64,000 nt of DNA. It comes from a virus. The position numbers and the translations under genes were made by a program. The stretch covers positions 1 through 64,000 of IMG/VR virus record IMGVR_UViG_3300012931_000759; one strand, given 5' to 3'. The notes below the pieces were generated by a model, which made no database searches, was not told the origin of the DNA, and worked only from the letters and a program-made list of their open reading frames with translations. Within the stretch, counting starts at the first letter, position 1; the number at the start of each line of letters is the position of its first letter. This document shows, piece after piece, positions 63,242 through 64,000 of the stretch.

Positions 63242-64000
63242 TGTCATTTGTGCGAAAAACTGCCGCCAGAAACAGGCGCACCAATCATATGGTGACGGCG
63301 TTTGGGCGGACTCAATGTATTGCCGCCTGGGTCGAAGAGAGCGGTTTGCCTTATCATACTGTCCGTGTTCGTTTGAAACTAGGCTGGAATACGGAAGATG
63401 CGGTATCATTGCCCGTTGGTGCCAACAGGTTTGGACGCACTGTAATTTTGCCTCTTACTTTTGCGGATCTGGTGTCGGATCCAACAGTATTGAAACAATT
63501 TAGGGCCAGAGAACGAGTACCGCTGTTATGTTCAACTTGTGGGATACCTTTCGATAAGTTGAGAGAAGCGCTGACACCCAGTGATCTGAAGAGAAGCGGC
63601 GTTTTCTGTTCCCGTAGTTGTGCAGGTAAGTTCGGTCGGCAGTCACAACTAGAAACAGTGGACTCGGTCGTTGGTCGACATTGTATTAATTGTGGCATTT
63701 GGAAACCTCTTATTAAATTTGGTGAGAGCCGAGTATGCTATACATGTCGCAACAGCATGCCGAAGGTTCGATATCACGAATATATAAGGCACGATAAACA
63801 TGGTTTTGGTTTAACATTTGATGAATTTATGAAATTCTGGCAACAGCCTTGTTGGTATTGTGGTTGTTCGATTACAACCATTGGCATCGATCGTATAGAT
63901 AATGCCCAAGGCCATGTGATGGGAAACTGTGTTTCCTGCTGTGCTCGATGTAACCGTATGAAAAGTAAATTCTCTCAGGAGGATTTTTTAGATCAATGTC
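63241..64000 (+). CDS. HNH endonuclease (3' partial)
   Basis: Open from ATG 63241, which overlaps the previous stop (ATGA), to the window edge. At least 253 residues. Two zinc pairs in the middle (CSTCG, CSRSC, CINCG, CYTCR). The HNH core is at the end: CWYCGCSITTIGIDRIDNAQ and CCARCNRMKSKFSQEDF. Continues outside the window. Confidence 0.85.
   Translation, partial: MSFVRKTAARNRRTNHMVTAFGRTQCIAAWVEESGLPYHTVRVRLKLGWNTEDAVSLPVGANRFGRTVILPLTFADLVSDPTVLKQFRARERVPLLCSTCGIPFDKLREALTPSDLKRSGVFCSRSCAGKFGRQSQLETVDSVVGRHCINCGIWKPLIKFGESRVCYTCRNSMPKVRYHEYIRHDKHGFGLTFDEFMKFWQQPCWYCGCSITTIGIDRIDNAQGHVMGNCVSCCARCNRMKSKFSQEDFLDQC

Overview
The window looks like part of a huge tailed-phage genome (a phage-derived plasmid is a weaker alternative). 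Almost every gene lies on the + strand, packed with ATGA-type overlaps. The content is typical of very large phages: a bS21-like protein, an IF-3, a peptide deformylase, a protein with an L7/L12-type segment, GroEL, Lon, a tRNA cluster, T4-type RNA ligase 1 and a polynucleotide-kinase-like protein, a mycobacteriophage gp88-like protein, and at least seven free-standing endonucleases. No capsid, tail, terminase or polymerase gene is in view, so the phage assignment is inference. Several lipoproteins with clear lipoboxes suggest a Gram-negative host.

Layout: 0-5 kb, a repeat-bearing surface-like protein, a deoxyribosyltransferase-like protein, a RlaP-type nucleotidyltransferase, RdgB and a 5'(3')-deoxyribonucleotidase. 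5-13 kb, a macro domain, a PNK-like kinase, an HhH glycosylase, a CYTH protein, small zinc proteins, a metzincin lipoprotein, an HNH endonuclease and Rnl1. 13-18 kb, an AAA ATPase, Lon and an Fe-S glycosylase. 18-27 kb, small proteins, a Vsr-like endonuclease, a C5 methyltransferase and a PRTRC (E1/E2/JAB/Ubl-like) cassette. 27-35 kb, PncB, a membrane HD hydrolase, bS21, a WGR DNA ligase, a papain-like lipoprotein and Hsp20. 35-45 kb, a three-domain PARP, an L7/L12-like protein, a methyltransferase split by a small RHH gene, dUTPase, DinG and GroEL. 45-53 kb, a homing endonuclease, Thg1, IF-3, PDF, thioredoxin, an NrnA-like protein, a frameshifted site-2 protease and NadE. 53-62 kb, tRNAs, tRNA-like RNAs and Y-RNA-like RNAs, ending with a Ro60-like vWA protein.

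The genes suggest linked programmes. (1) RNA repair and quality control: Rnl1, a PNK-like kinase, a RlaP-like nucleotidyltransferase, Thg1 and a Ro60-like protein, together with two RNAs that look like YrlA (a tRNA-like body closed by a conserved helix) and five tRNA-like genes that carry a shared 45-65 nt stem-loop insertion. (2) NAD+/ADP-ribose metabolism: PncB, NadE, PARP and a macro domain, with a WGR DNA ligase that could work at the same nicks. (3) A ubiquitin-like PRTRC cassette. (4) Takeover of translation (bS21, IF-3, PDF, tRNAs) and proteostasis (Lon, AAA, GroEL, Hsp20). Two intergenic motifs recur: CTATCAAT-N4-6-GGCATWA, near autonomous genes such as endonucleases, and GCGCGTTGATGYAGCG, present four times.

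Several reading frames are broken in ways that could be recoding or sequence error: in-frame TAG codons in small genes, a CTT TGA +1 site in thg1, T8 runs in two genes, and a doubly shifted site-2 protease. All calls come from reading the sequence by eye; no database or folding program was run.
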